From assembly GCA_036365515.1 (NCBI GenBank), contig CM070874.1, positions 23,052,209-23,116,208 of the forward strand: DNA of 64,000 nt, read 5' to 3'. The stretch's first letter is position 1; each line of letters starts with the position of its first letter. The translations under genes and the position numbers were made by a program. The DNA is from Torymus aiolomorphi. Lineage: Eukaryota; Arthropoda; Insecta; Hymenoptera; Torymidae. The notes under the pieces were generated by a model. It was not told the DNA's origin and ran no database searches. It saw only the letters and a list, made by a program, of their open reading frames with translations. Below are positions 32,163-43,601 of the stretch, piece after piece.

Positions 32163-35100
32163 GGCCGAATCCATCTCAAATCAGACAGCCCGCGTATGCC
32201 TATTTCACCTATCATGTTGAAATAAAAATATTTATGTTCTACTCGAAAAAATATTTTACACGTGTTTTTTTATTTTTTTGTTTCATCAAAATTTCATGCG
32301 TTCAGCGATGCCGAAAAATTCCGAGAAAATTCTTTCATTGAGAAAAAAAATTTTCAATGTGATTTTCAGACTGCTATTGTTTCAGCAGTTTTTCAAGCTT
32401 TTAAACGTGTAACACACAATTTCACTCAGTTTTGAGCCCTCTTTAACGGCCTTAATGTCATTTTCAAAAAAAATAAAAAATCCACGAGCTATGCACTTTT
32501 TACTGAAAAATTCATTTTTTAGGGAAGTGCCTTTTTCTCGAAAACCCCATGTTTTTTTTGCACAATTTTTGTTGTCGTGATAGAGGACGGTAATGCCTAG
32601 CTAGACGTATTTGTGAGATTCGGTACTTTTTCCCTGGGATAGCGATCACTAATGAGATAACACACAAACAAATTTTTCACGCCTAATGCTTATATATAGT
32701 CAATGATATTAGAGTCAATGTAAAGGTATTTGTCTTTGTGTGTATGTAATATACAGGTACACATAACTATGTATTTATTTGTTATTTGCGTCTTTTTGAT
32801 TTTTTATTTTTATACCTTTTTTTCATTTGTATACCTATTTTACTACCTTTGTTTTTCTGCTTCATTGTTCTTAATTCAGTAAGCGGACGATCAGCGGTCT
32901 TTGCTGTCAGACAATGTATTTTATCGTCACATGTTTTTTTAACCCATATATGAGTTTTTTGAATTCCAGGATACTTTGGAGTTGTAAGCCAATCAATATT
33001 TTTTTCTTTTCTGAATTGTTCTATTTCAGCATCTTGTAAATGTATTATTTTAATAGCATCAGTATATTTTTGAACATGTATTGCAAAATCATTTGCGTTT
33101 TGAATAGCTTCTTCAAGGGGCTCTCAAAGATTATGCGAAGTAGCATAATGCTTTATAAGTCCACCCACACCATCTACAGCTCCTTTGCCGTGCCCAGTAG
33201 CAGAGAACAACCATTTTATATCACACGGTGCTCGTTTTAGTTCATCTAATTGAAAGCGATTTTTAAAGTGACTCGCAGCGCCGTCTGATACGATGGTAAT
33301 TTTTTAATTGAATCACAACAATTTTCTTTCAAGAATTTTATAATTTTTTGTACTGCTAGCAAAGCATACGCTGAATCATGTTTTCGGTCATCACTTATAA
33401 CTGCGAAACTTTGTGTCGAATCCCCTTGATAAGAGACTGCTGTGAAAATAGAAATTTGATCATTAACCCAATGATTTCCTTGAACAGCTTTGTTATGAAT
33501 CACAGCCCAGTTTTCAGCGAAGTCTATTTGAAGAACTAAATGATGTGAGTCTTTTTTAGCACTTTCTCTTTCTGTTTTTATAGCTTTGCGTTGTATATTT
33601 TTTACATACATGTGAGTACTAACCCTCATGGTCCAAACCGAAAGTTCATCTTTAAAAGCAGAAATTGACAGTGTCTTTTTAATCAGGTTTCCATTATCCC
33701 ACAAAGCATATGTAATTTCTTCTGTGCCTTCTACATCTTGCAGTTTTAAAACATGAAACGTAATTCCCTTAATCCCTGGACATAGTTTACATTCTTGTAA
33801 ATAACATAAATCAGATGGCTCAGAACACATTGTTGCATTTATTATATGTGACCGACTTTCATCCAACTCTGTGACGTTACTCCCTCTAAAATTAATTAAG
33901 CTCGTAAGAAATAAATCATAATTTGCGCAATAGATACAGAGACAAACTTCTTTGATGGGGCTAAGTAAGACATACTTTGGTCGCAAACTATAAAATTCTG
34001 GATAATCATTTTTAAATACTTTATACGTCTCTTTTAAACTTCGAGTAAGAAAACGCTTAACTTTTTTTCTCTTTTTTATTGTTAACTTTAATTGTAACAA
34101 CGTCACATTTATTAGGACTTTGTCTTGAACAATTAAAATCATCATTTAAATAATATTCCATAACAATTTTTTCCATGTTTTCATCAATCGGATGGCCTGA
34201 ATATGCATCTGGTTCTGAATAAATTCCTTTTTCTTTAACAAGATTTCTCGATTTGTTGATCATATACATTGTTATTTCTGGAAATAAAGATAAAATTTCA
34301 TGTTTTGTAAAGGATGAAGGTAGCAAAGTCAGAATTTTTATTTTTTCTGATACCGTAGAACACTTTTGCAAGGCTAGACCAAGATTTTGTATCCATTCTG
34401 TACAATGGCATACAGTTGATTCATTTGCTGTTATAGAAACGTCATAAACATTGTTCAACTTCACATCAAGGGTATTAGACAATGTTGAAAGTATTTTTTT
34501 TTCTTCTTTGTTACGTAATTTTCAATTGATTTTTCATGTATAAGATTTTTTCTTTTCAGAGGCGATACAGAACCTAAGAAAGATGTACTTATTTCATTAT
34601 TAAATTCTTCAATGCGTTCTGGAGTACTTGGTAAAAAATCTTCGTCTCTATCAACTACGTTATCGGTAACTTCATTATCCGTTATAAATTCATTGTCAGT
34701 ACTACTCACCAATTCTAAAGCACGATTGTAACAATGTTGACACAGATATGTAGAAGGTGTCAAAGGTAAATGAGGATAGAGGTGCTTCAATGGATGAGCA
34801 AGATTCTCAAGTTGTTTTAAACGTACGGAACTAGATTTGTAAATAATTTGTTTGTGTTTGTCTAAAAAGTCTGCACATTTGATTCTCTCTGTTGAGTAAT
34901 ATTGAGACATCGTAGTTGAGTTGATAAGGTGTAAATATGTAATAATTTTCCAAAAGATGATGGTTTTAAATAAGACGAGATGTGTGATATATAGCAGAAA
35001 CCGAACTTTTCTTTGTAAATGTTAAGTCAAACCATATCCATCTAGCGGACAAATGTACCAGTACATATACTCCTATAAGTAGGCGCACGTACATGTATAT

Positions 35101-35687
35101 TACATACGCACAAAGATAAATACCTTTACATTGACTCTAATATCATTGACTATATATAAGCGTTAAGCGTGAAAAATTTGTTTGTGTGTTATCTCATTAG
35201 TGATCGCTATCCCAGGAAAAAAGTACCGAATCTCACAAATACGTCTAGCTAGGCATTACCGTCCTCTATCACGACAACAAAAATTGTGCAAAAAAAACAT
35301 GGGGTTTTCGAGAAAAAGGCACTTCTCTAAAAAATGAATTTTTCAGTAAAAAGTGCATAGCTCGTGGATTTTTTATTTTTTTTTGAAAATGACATTAAGG
35401 CCGTTAAAGAGGGCTCAAAACTGAGTGAAATTGTGTGTTACACGTTTAAAAGCTTGAAAAACTGCTGAAACAATAGCAGTCTGAAAATCACATTGAAAAT
35501 TTTTTTTCTCAATGAAAGAATTTTCTCGGAATTTTTCGGTATCGCTGAACGCATGAAATTTTGATGAAACAAAAAAATAAAAAAACACGTGTAAAATATT
35601 TTTTCGAGTAGAACATAAATATTTTTATTTCAACATGATAGGTGAAATAGGCATACGCGGGCTGTCTGATTTGAGATGGATTCGGCC
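32163..35687 (-). mobile_element. 3.5-kb DNA transposon, family X, with ~590-bp TIRs and ATTA target duplication
   Basis: The ends GGCCGAATCCATCTCAAATC and its reverse complement are followed inward by about 590 bp of near-identical inverted sequence (32163-32755 against 35098-35687). ATTA flanks both ends (32159-32162 and 35688-35691). The space between holds one gene on the minus strand. The TIRs are nearly identical, so the element is not old, but the gene carries frameshifts. Confidence 0.85.
32865..34910 (-). pseudogene. Family X transposase-like protein
   Basis: Frames 34910-34461, 34482-34057, 34145-33246 and a further shifted segment to about 32865 form one protein with single-base frame breaks, mostly in A/T runs. 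N-terminus: STYLCQHCYNRALELV with KCADF upstream, a possible zinc site, then an acidic linker and a KRKNL basic patch. Middle: SGHPIDENMEKIVMEYYLND, FYSLRPKYVLLSPIKEVCLC, CSEPSDLCYLQECKLCPG (cysteine cluster). Core: HHLVLQIDFAENWAVIHNKA, QSFAVISDDRKHDSAYALL. C-terminal part, in a shifted frame below 33300: SDGAASHFKNRFQL and GHGKGAVDGVGGL. D in DFAENW, D in SDGAASHFKN and D in GKGAVDG are shared with the gene at 61 kb and could be catalytic, which is inference. A stop occurs after TSHNL. It is the only gene between the TIRs, so it is the likely mobilising protein. Confidence 0.65.
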
Positions 35688-35714
35688 ATTATTCTTTTTT
35701 TACATAGTTCTTCA

Positions 35715-36410
35715 AAAAGACTTCGCTGAGAACTGGGATGTGATTCATAATCAAGCTGTTCAAGGAAATCGTTGGCTTAATGATCAAATTTGTATTTTTA
35801 CAACAGTATTTTATCAAGGGAATTAGGCACAAAGTTTCTCAGTTATAAGTGATGACCGAAAACATGATTCGGCGTATGCTTTGCTCGCAGTAGAAAAAAT
35901 TATAACCTACTTGAAAGAAAATTGTTGTGATTCAATAAAGAAATTACCATCGTATTAGACGGCGACACTAGCCATTTTAAAAATCGCTTTCAATTATCTA
36001 AATTAAAACGAGCACTATATGATATAAAATGGTTGTTCTCTGCTACTGGGTACAGCAAAGGAGCTGTAGATGGTGCGGGTAGACTTATGAAGCATTATGC
36101 TACTTCGTATAATCTTCGAGAGTCCCATCAAGAATCCATTTAAAATGCTAATGATTTTCTAGAGTACGTTCAAAAATGTGCATATGCAATTAAAATAATA
36201 CATTTACAAAACATTGACGTAGAAGAATTTAGAAAAGTAAAAAATGTTGATTGGCTTACTACTCCTAATTATCATGGAATTCAAAAAACTCATTTATGGA
36301 TTAAAGAAATATTTAATAATAAAGTACATTGTTTTACAGTAAAGGCAGCTGATCGTCCGCTTACTGAAGTAAGAACAATGAAACAGAAAAATAAGGGTAG
36401 TTAGTTAAAT
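35715..36410 (+). pseudogene. Family X transposase-like protein, C-terminal half
   Basis: The translated pieces are DFAENWDVIHNQAVQGNRWL, then a stop at 35824, QSFSVISDDRKHDSAYALLA, and after a frame change DGDTSHFKNRFQLSKLKRAL, YDIKWLFSATGYSKGAVDGA and GIQKTHLWIKEIFNNK, ending TAADRPLTE-like codons with MKQKNKG. It has several stops. Its value is that it confirms the C-terminal half of the family that is frame-broken in the first element. SDGA is changed to DGDT and GHGKG to GYSKG. Confidence 0.7.
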
Positions 36411-36975
36411 TTTTAACAAATGTAAAAAAGGAGTATCAATATTTTTTCACACTATATTATGTGCTAATACACCTCAAAAACTCATTTGTAAAGGTGTGCC
36501 TTCAAAATATTTTGTCTTTTTTATTTAACCAAAAGTCGAAAAATCTGTGGATATGCCAATATACGTTTAGATACCTAGGTATTAATGTCCTCTATCACCA
36601 CAACAAAAATTGAGCAAAAAAAAGGCTCCTTCGAGAAAAATCCATTTTTCTGTAAAAAGTGAATAACTCGTGCATTTTTTATTTTTTATTTATTTATTTA
36701 TTTTTTTTTTAACATAAAACACGTGAAAGAAGGCTCAAAATTGAGTGAAATTATGCGTCACAAGCTTATAATCTTACAAAACCGGTGGAACAGAGCAGTT
36801 TGAAAATTACATTGAAAATTGTTTTTTCTAAAGTAAGGATTTTCTCAGAATTTTTCGGTATCGCTGAACGCATGAAATTTTGATGAATCAAAAAAAAAAA
36901 GAAAAAAAAAATACGGGTCACATATTTTTTGGAGAAAAAAATAAATAATTTAATTTCAAAATGATCGGTGACATA

Positions 36976-37937
36976 CACTGAAAAAACGGTGGCTGAAACG
37001 TTCTGCTTTCTTAAGCGAACACGTTCCCCCTTCCTTTTCGCACAATCGATCAGCGGATTTTGATAGAATATTTACACCAAACTCGAGCGGCCGACCTTGA
37101 GGAGCGGTGCTGCGCTCTACTATTGGTGCAATGTTTACACTTCATTGTGTAAAATTTCTCCCAAAACAGACGCTGTCTCTACCAACTCCGAGTGGATCTA
37201 AGCCAAACAGCACAAAGTGACAAAGAGCACAATGGCTAGAATGGAGGGAAGGGAAAGGCAAGCGCGTGGTTGGGGCAGCACCGAAAGAGAGATGTAGGCA
37301 CGCGGTGGAGATAAAAGAGGCAGTAAAAAATGTACAGCTAAAAAAGCGAGATGGAGGGAGAGGGACGGAGAGGGAGCGGGAGATGGAGAAGGAGAGGGAG
37401 AGGGGGGAGAGCGAGTATTCAATTAAGTAACTCCCTCTCCCTCTCCCTCTCCAAAAAATCTTTTTTGAGAGAGGGTGGAGGAGGGAGAGGGTGAGGGTAA
37501 GGGAGAGGGAGAGAGAGAGAGGGGTAAGAGAGCGAGAGAGCATTCAATTAAGTAACTCTCTTTCCCTCTTCCTCTCCCTCTCTCTCTCCCTCTCTCTCTC
37601 TCCCTCTCCCTCTTTCTCCCTCTCCCTCTCCCTTGCCCTCACCTTCTCCCTCTTCCTCCCTCTCCCTCCATCTCGCTTTCTTAGCTGTACAACATTTTTT
37701 ACTGCCTTTTCTATCTCCACCGCGTGCCTACATCTCTCCTTCCCCACTTCCCCCACCACGCACCTGCCTTTCACATCCCACTGCCCGCGCTGCCTTCCTC
37801 TCCCTCCGTTCTAGCCATTGTACTCTTTGTCACTTTGTGCTGTTTGGCCCAGACCCCTCCGAGTTTAGTGAATAACCTTTTCTGTAGTCAACGGTTGTGG
37901 TTTTCGGTACAATTTTTCTGCCAATGTTTTTTCAGTG
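36976..37937. mobile_element. 962-bp foldback element at a TA target
   Basis: CACTGAAAAAACGGTGGC at the left and GCCAATGTTTTTTCAGTG at the right are inverted ends, flanked by TA on both sides (36974-36975, 37938-37939). Inner inverted arms (about 37185-37430 against 37545-37865) share AGAGATGTAGGCACGCGGTG and GCCAAACAGCACAAAGTGAC. The centre is made of GAGAGGGA/TCCCTCTC purine and pyrimidine tracts. It interrupts the right TIR of the second family X element. Reading frames rich in L/S and R/E (37142-37543, 37491-37814) reflect these tracts and are not genes. Confidence 0.8.
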
Positions 37938-37989
37938 TACGTATACACGAGCCACCTGATTTGAGATGGATTCGGCCATTGATACCATG

Positions 37990-39590
37990 CAAAGACATTT
38001 CATGATAAAATAGTGCAAGGTTTTACAAAGCTTCCCCGAAATTTTTCTTACAACTTTTCTCTAAAGACTGATAAAACATTTCATTAAATATTATGGAAAG
38101 TTTTGAAAAGATTTTCTGGAATGTTTTATTTCACAAATAAAATATTCCAAAACATTGCAGGAATATTTTACGAACGGTTATTAGGAAACCTTTAAAAAAA
38201 ATTTCCAGTATCATTTCCTGGAGCGTTTTTGCAATGTTTTCATGGCGTTTTCTATAGGATATTAACTACATAGAAAAAACTTTCAAGAAATGTTAGTGAC
38301 AGCTTTTATTAGGCTTTCATAATATCTATCTTGCAACCTTCCTCCAAGAAAACATATGACACTTCATGAACTATTATGAAAAGGTTTTGAAAAGATTTAT
38401 TGGGAAATTTTTTTCACAGACAGAAACTCTGATAAAAATATTCCCAAAACCTTGCAGGACTATTTTACGAAAGCTTATTAGAAAACCATTAAAAACAAAT
38501 TTTCAGTATTATTGCGTAAAACGTTTTCGAAATGTTTTAATAACATTTTTGATATGGTATTGACTCCATGAAAAAAAATTTCAAGAGATATTAGTACCAG
38601 GTTTTACAAAGCATTCAATAAAAGTTCACGAAATATTGTCAAAAGGTTTCTAAAAGATATCTCAAAAAATTTTTTTCTTGTGAAAACTATGTAACAAATA
38701 TCCCCAAAACCTTGCAGGAATATTTTACGACAGGATATAGGGACACTTTTCTAAAATATTTCCTATATCATTGCGTGAAACGATTCCGCAATATTCTGAC
38801 ATTTTTGATACCGTATTAACACCATTAAATAACATTTCAAGTGATATTAGTGCAAGGTTTTACAAAGCTTTCTCGAAATTGTTCGTACAAATTTTCTCTA
38901 AAGAAATGTTTCATGAAATATTATGTGAAGGTTTTAAAAAAAATTTCTAGCAAAGATCTTTTTTTCTAAATTGAAACTGTACAAAATAATCCCAAAACCT
39001 TGCAGAAATATTTTACGACAAGTTATAAGGACAAATTTCTAAAACATTACCTGTATTGCGTGCAACGTTTCCGCAATGTTTTCGCAATAATTTCAATAGG
39101 GTATTGATATCATAAAAAGCATTTCAAGAGATATTAGTGCAAGGTTTTACAAAGCTTTTCCGATTTTTTTACAACATTTATTTGAAGAAACATTTCATAA
39201 AATATTATGAGAAGCTTTTGACAAGATTTCTGGGAAAGATTTCTTTCAGAAACAGAAACTTTAATAAAATATTCCCAAAACCTGGCAGAAATATTTTATG
39301 ACAGGCTATAAGATCAGCACCTTTAAAAAAATTTACAGTATCATTGCGTGAAGCGTTTTCGCAAAGTTTTCGCAACAATTTGATACGGTATTAACACTAT
39401 GTAAAAATATTCGAAGACATATTGGTGCATGGTTTTATAAAGATTTCCGGAAATTTTTCTTACAACCTTTCTCTAGAAAAACATTTTCTGAAATATTATG
39501 GGCAGTATCCGAAAAGATTTTTTGGAAAGATTTTTTTTAGAAACGGAAATTGTTATAAAACATTCCCAAAACCTTGTAGACAGATTTTAT
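37990..39590. repeat. ~280-bp satellite, about six units
   Basis: The phrase GATATTAGTGCAAGGTTTTACAAAGC, or variants, recurs at about 38005, 38291, 38588, 38845, 39133 and 39419. Each unit also has TTTCATGAAATATTATG, AAATATTCCCAAAACCTTGC and ATATTTTACGA. Divergence between units is substantial. No gene. Confidence 0.85.
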
Positions 39591-40378
39591 TTTGATGATG
39601 TAGAATTTAGTGTGTTCTGTCGGTAAAACAGAGTACAGGTGTACTACACCATCTTAAATCTCACAGTCGAAAGTACTGAATATTTCGTCGTTTAATCAAA
39701 TGTTTGTAATATTTATTCAAGTTTACTAAATATTTCATAGATTCAAATAAATCGTAAGTTATAAAGGACAAGGTAGGTACCGATGCTACCGCCCGAGCAG
39801 AAATGAAATATGGCGATCCATAGGTATCACACGGGCTGGATGGGGTATACCGTGCAAGGCCCTCCCGCGGCATGTAACGCTTTTTTTATAAGGCACTTGC
39901 ATTTCTGTCGTGTGATGAACAAATATCCTGCAAGCCTTATCGGAATTATTTTTTCGTTATATTATATTAGCATTAGTACTTGAATAAACTGAGAAAACGA
40001 TATGATTATAGTTAACATATAATGTGTATGTATTTTTAATTATGTTGAATTAATCATACGTTGACAAATAATGCATGAGTTATTACGCGCAATAGTGTGC
40101 GTATGCTAATATCTAAATACCATATTGTAACAGTTACAATATCGACGTTAATTATAAATATATGTGAGTGATTGTTCTGACAATTTAGATTATTACACAG
40201 CTGACATAACATACACACAACTGGTTTTGGTAAGATTGTCCAATCTCATGTGAGAATTCATATCAGAACCCATATGTGATCACATATGAGGCGTTTCACG
40301 TCAACTGCCCCAGCGCCACGCGCAAGCGCCAAATCGTGCTATTTCTAACTCATGTTAATGATACTAAAATGTAACTAA
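39591..40378. other. AT-rich interval, nothing recognised
   Basis: A 70-codon minus-strand frame at 39873-39661 has no recognisable domain. The rest shows no repeat or coding signal that I can support. Confidence 0.3.
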
Positions 40379-40700
40379 CTAGGGGGGCTGCGCCCCCCAG
40401 CGTGCCTTCGGCACGCCATCCCCCCTGCCCCACACACACCTGCTCATCGCTTCGCTCGTCGCCCGTCCCCTCCCTATGTAAAAACTTCGTTTTTACATAA
40501 TAGGCACGACCGCAATACTCGGGAGAACCTTGTATTTTTATAAAAGTGAAAATTGCAACACTTCCGATATTTATTAAAAAAAAAAATTAAATATATAATA
40601 ATAATAATAAACTAGCTGCTGACGGACTCACAGGTGTTCCTAACTACATATACCTATACAATCTCAATTACAACAAAGTAGTTGCGCACATATGCATATA
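40379..40700 (-). mobile_element. Helitron 3' end, minus strand
   Basis: On the minus strand the segment ends with GGATGGCGTGCCGAAGGCAC (a hairpin), then GGGGGGCGCAGCCCCCC (a second hairpin) and CTAG followed by T at 40378. Another foldback, AAAAACGAAGTTTTTAC, lies at 40480-40500. Terminal hairpin plus CTRR-T is the Helitron 3' signature. The 5' end (TC) was not located, and no Rep/helicase coding is seen before the mariner element begins at 40701. Confidence 0.6.
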
Positions 40701-41475
40701 CCGGGTGTCCCATTTTAAAACCACCAGGCAAATATCTCGAAAACTAAGGGAGATGGAAAAAAACTTTGAATACAAAAGTTGTAGGGTTCATAGGGACCCA
40801 ACTGATCGTGACCTTGGTTATGACCTTGAGGTCAATGATCAAGGTCATTTGAAGGTCAAATCGATTTTTTCAAATGGGAACCACCACTTTTGACCTCGTA
40901 AATGTAAAGAGCGGAAAATTTTACGTTCAGATATGTCCTTGAGTCAAGGTCATGATCATGGTCATGTTTAAAATCAAAATCAATCAACGCATCAAAACAT
41001 TTCCATAATTAGGCATACGAGACAAATTGTTAAATACAAAAGTTGTAGGGTTCAGAGGGGCCCAACTGATCGTAACCTTGGTTATGACCTTGTGGTCAAT
41101 GATCAAGGTCATTTGAAGGTCAAATCGATTTTTTCAAATGGGAACCCCTATTTTTGACCTCGTAAATGAAAAGAGCGGAAAATTTTACTATTTTTACTAT
41201 TATCAATATTTACCAGGGTTAACCACTTATATCAAATAATAACAAAAGTTAATAAGTGTTGACCACCTGTATCCAATAGTGACCGGTAGTATTCAGCATT
41301 GATCGGTAATAGTTAATAATTATTACTGTTTACATCAAATTGTTTTCAAATTGAGCACACTTATATTGGCACAGAAAATTAAACTTTTTCGTTTTAAAAT
41401 ATTGTATAGTATAATAACATATTATTTCTTTTGTGGTGTGTTTTGATAAATAATTGCATTTACAACTAAAAAAGA

Positions 41476-42543
41476 ATGCCTGACTATTCTGCTAATGAAA
41501 TAGTTGACATTCTTCTTATTTTAGGAGAATGTCGACGAAACTATCGAGAGGCAAGCAGATTGTATCGTGCTCGGTTCCCTTAACGACAACATCCTGATCA
41601 TACGGTAATACGTGACATTGAACTGCGCGGTCGACAATGAAACTTCGTTCGAAGAAGGAGGACACTGAATGAACACGATTATGAAAATAATCCTCGCTTT
41701 CTTGCTGTTCTAGCCATGGTACATTTAAATTTTCATGTCAGTTTACGCGAAATCGAGTTAACAATGGGTATTTCAAGATCTACGGCCAGTAGATATTTAC
41801 GATATGCGCGTTACCATCCTTACCACATTACTCTAAATCAAGCTTTAACTGTGGAAGATTATCGACGGAGAATAACATTTTGCCAATGGGCAACACAACA
41901 AATTACTGATGATGAAAATTTCTTTAACAATGTTCTTTTTAGCAACGAGGCTACATTTCAGAGTACTGGTATGTTGAATCGCCATAATTGCCACTACTGG
42001 TCTCCTGTTAATCCTCATTGGATGCGAGAAGTTGATCATCAGCATCGCTGGAATATAACGGTATGGTGTGGTATTATTAACGGATATCTGATTGGACCTT
42101 ATTTTTTTGAAGGTCACGTAACTCAACATACTTATTTACAGTTGCTGAGAGACGAGCTGCCACTCTTTCTAGAAAACGTTGATCTCCATACAAGGGCCAG
42201 AATGTGGCTACAACAAGATGGTGCTCCTCCACATTATGCCAGAATTGTCAGAGATTTTCTTAATGAAACGTTTAACGGTCGATGGATTGGTAGAGGAGGT
42301 CCCGTAGTATGGCCACCAAGATCTCCAGATCTGACATCTCCAGATTTTTATTTATGGGGCTTCCTAAAAAATACAGTCTACCGCAACAGGCCAACTACAA
42401 GAAATGACATGATTCAAAGGATTACACAAATCTGCTTAAGTATTCCACGTCAAGTATTATTAAATACTGTTAGAACCTTTAAAAGGAGAATAGAATGTTG
42501 TCAACAAGTAAATGGTGCAACTTTTGAGCATCTTCTTCAGTAA
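41476..42543 (+). pseudogene. Mariner/IS630-like transposase, two in-frame stops
   Basis: The full frame starts at ATG 41476 (MPDYSANEIVDILLILGE), giving 355 residues with an N-terminal helix-turn-helix of the DUF4817 kind (REASRLYRARFP), a second HTH (FHVSLREIELTMGISRSTAS) and a DDE_3-type catalytic domain: NNVLFSNEATF, MWLQQDGAPPHYARIVRDFL, VVWPPRSPDLTSPDFYLWGF. Stops TAA at 41581 and TGA at 41638 interrupt the N-terminus; downstream the frame is open for 275 codons from Met 41716. The first catalytic aspartate of the usual FSDEATF motif reads asparagine (AAC, 41944-41946), so the enzyme is expected to be inactive even without the stops. The D in QQDGAPPH and the D in SPDFYLWG are kept. Confidence 0.85.
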
Positions 42544-42612
42544 ATGGTGACCGAAATACTTGGATCCTATGACTAAATACACATGAACGTGGAATTTTCC
42601 AATGAATTTTTA

Positions 42613-42793
42613 GCTGGCCTGATCATCCCCGACCTTGCCTTAACTGGCCGGGTCATCTCCGACCTTGCCTTAACTGACCGGGCCATCTCTGACCTTGCCT
42701 TAACTGGCCGGGTCATCTCCGACCTTGCCTTAACTGGCCGGGTCATCTCCGACCTTGCCTTAGGTGACCGGGTCATCTCCGACTTTGCTCTTA
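42613..42793. repeat. 30-bp minisatellite, six units
   Basis: CTGGCCGGGTCATCTCCGACCT plus TGCCTTAA recurs six times with single-base changes, just downstream of the transposase stop. The plus-strand frame 42583-42909 (LTGRVISDLA repeated) is generated by it. Confidence 0.95.
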
Positions 42794-43601
42794 ACTGCAC
42801 GGAAACTGACCATAATTTTGACCACGACCTTGACCCAAGGTCATATCAGAATTTTTCGGTTTTTCTATTTACGAGGTCAAAAGTGAGGGTTGCCGTTAAA
42901 CAAAATTGATTTAACCTTCAAACGACATCATCCTTGACCTCAAGTTCATGGTCAAGGTCACGATCAGTTGGGCCCCTCCAAACACTACAACTTTTGTATT
43001 TAACACTCGTATGCGTAATTATGGGAATGTTTGGATGCGTTGATTGATTTTGATTTTAAACATGACCATGACCATGACCATGGCCTTGACTCAAGGACAT
43101 ATCTAAACGTAAAATTTTCCGCTCTTTCCATTTACGAGGTAAAAGTGGGGGTTCCCATTTGAAAAAATCTATTTGACCTTCAAATGACCTTGATCATTGA
43201 CCTCAAGGTCATAACCAAGGTTACGATCAGTTGGGCCCCTCTGAACCCTACAACTTTTGTATTTAACAATTTGTCCCGTATACCTAATTATGGGAATGTT
43301 TTGATGCGTTTATTGATTTTGATTTTAAACATGACCATGACCATGACCATAACCTTGACTCAAGGACACATCTGAACGTAAAATTTTCTGCTCTTTCCAT
43401 TTACGAGGTCAAAAGTGGAGGTTCCCATTTGAGAAAATCGATTTGACCTTCAAATGAACTTGATCATTAACCTCAAGGTCATAACCAAGGTCACGATCAG
43501 TTGGGCCCCTCTGAACCCTACAACTTTTGTATTAAAAGTTTTTTTCCATCTCCCTTAGTTTTCGAGATATTTGCCTGGTGGTTTTAAAATGGGACACCCG
43601 G

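Larger units (their letters stand above)
35692..37977 (+). mobile_element. Second, truncated family X element in opposite orientation
   Basis: Directly after the first element, the plus strand resumes mid-gene (DFAENWDVIHNQAVQGNRWL at about 35720) and ends at 37977 with the same terminal GATTTGAGATGGATTCGGCC. The right TIR (about 36585-36975 plus 37938-37977) is split by a foldback insert. The left TIR and the first half of the gene are missing. Its TIR has drifted clearly from those of the first copy, so it is an older relative. Confidence 0.75.
40701..43601 (+). mobile_element. Mariner/IS630-type DNA transposon with TIRs made of tandem units
   Basis: The ends CCGGGTGTCCCATTTTAAAA and its reverse complement are flanked by TATA (40697-40700, 43602-43605), consistent with a TA target duplication. 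The inverted regions include ATCTCGAAAACTAAGGGAGA, then ~262-bp units: two on the left (from about 40775 and 41037) and three on the right (around 42985, 43250 and 43520). Single transposase gene inside, plus strand. Confidence 0.85.

Noticed and set aside
37142..38005. Long L/S-, P/S- or R/E-rich frames on both strands
   Set aside because: Read through GAGAGG/CCTCTC tracts of the foldback element; low complexity and present on both strands.
42583..42909. 108-codon repeat protein with LTGRVISDLA units
   Set aside because: A by-product of a 30-bp minisatellite, with no start context and an equally open opposite strand.
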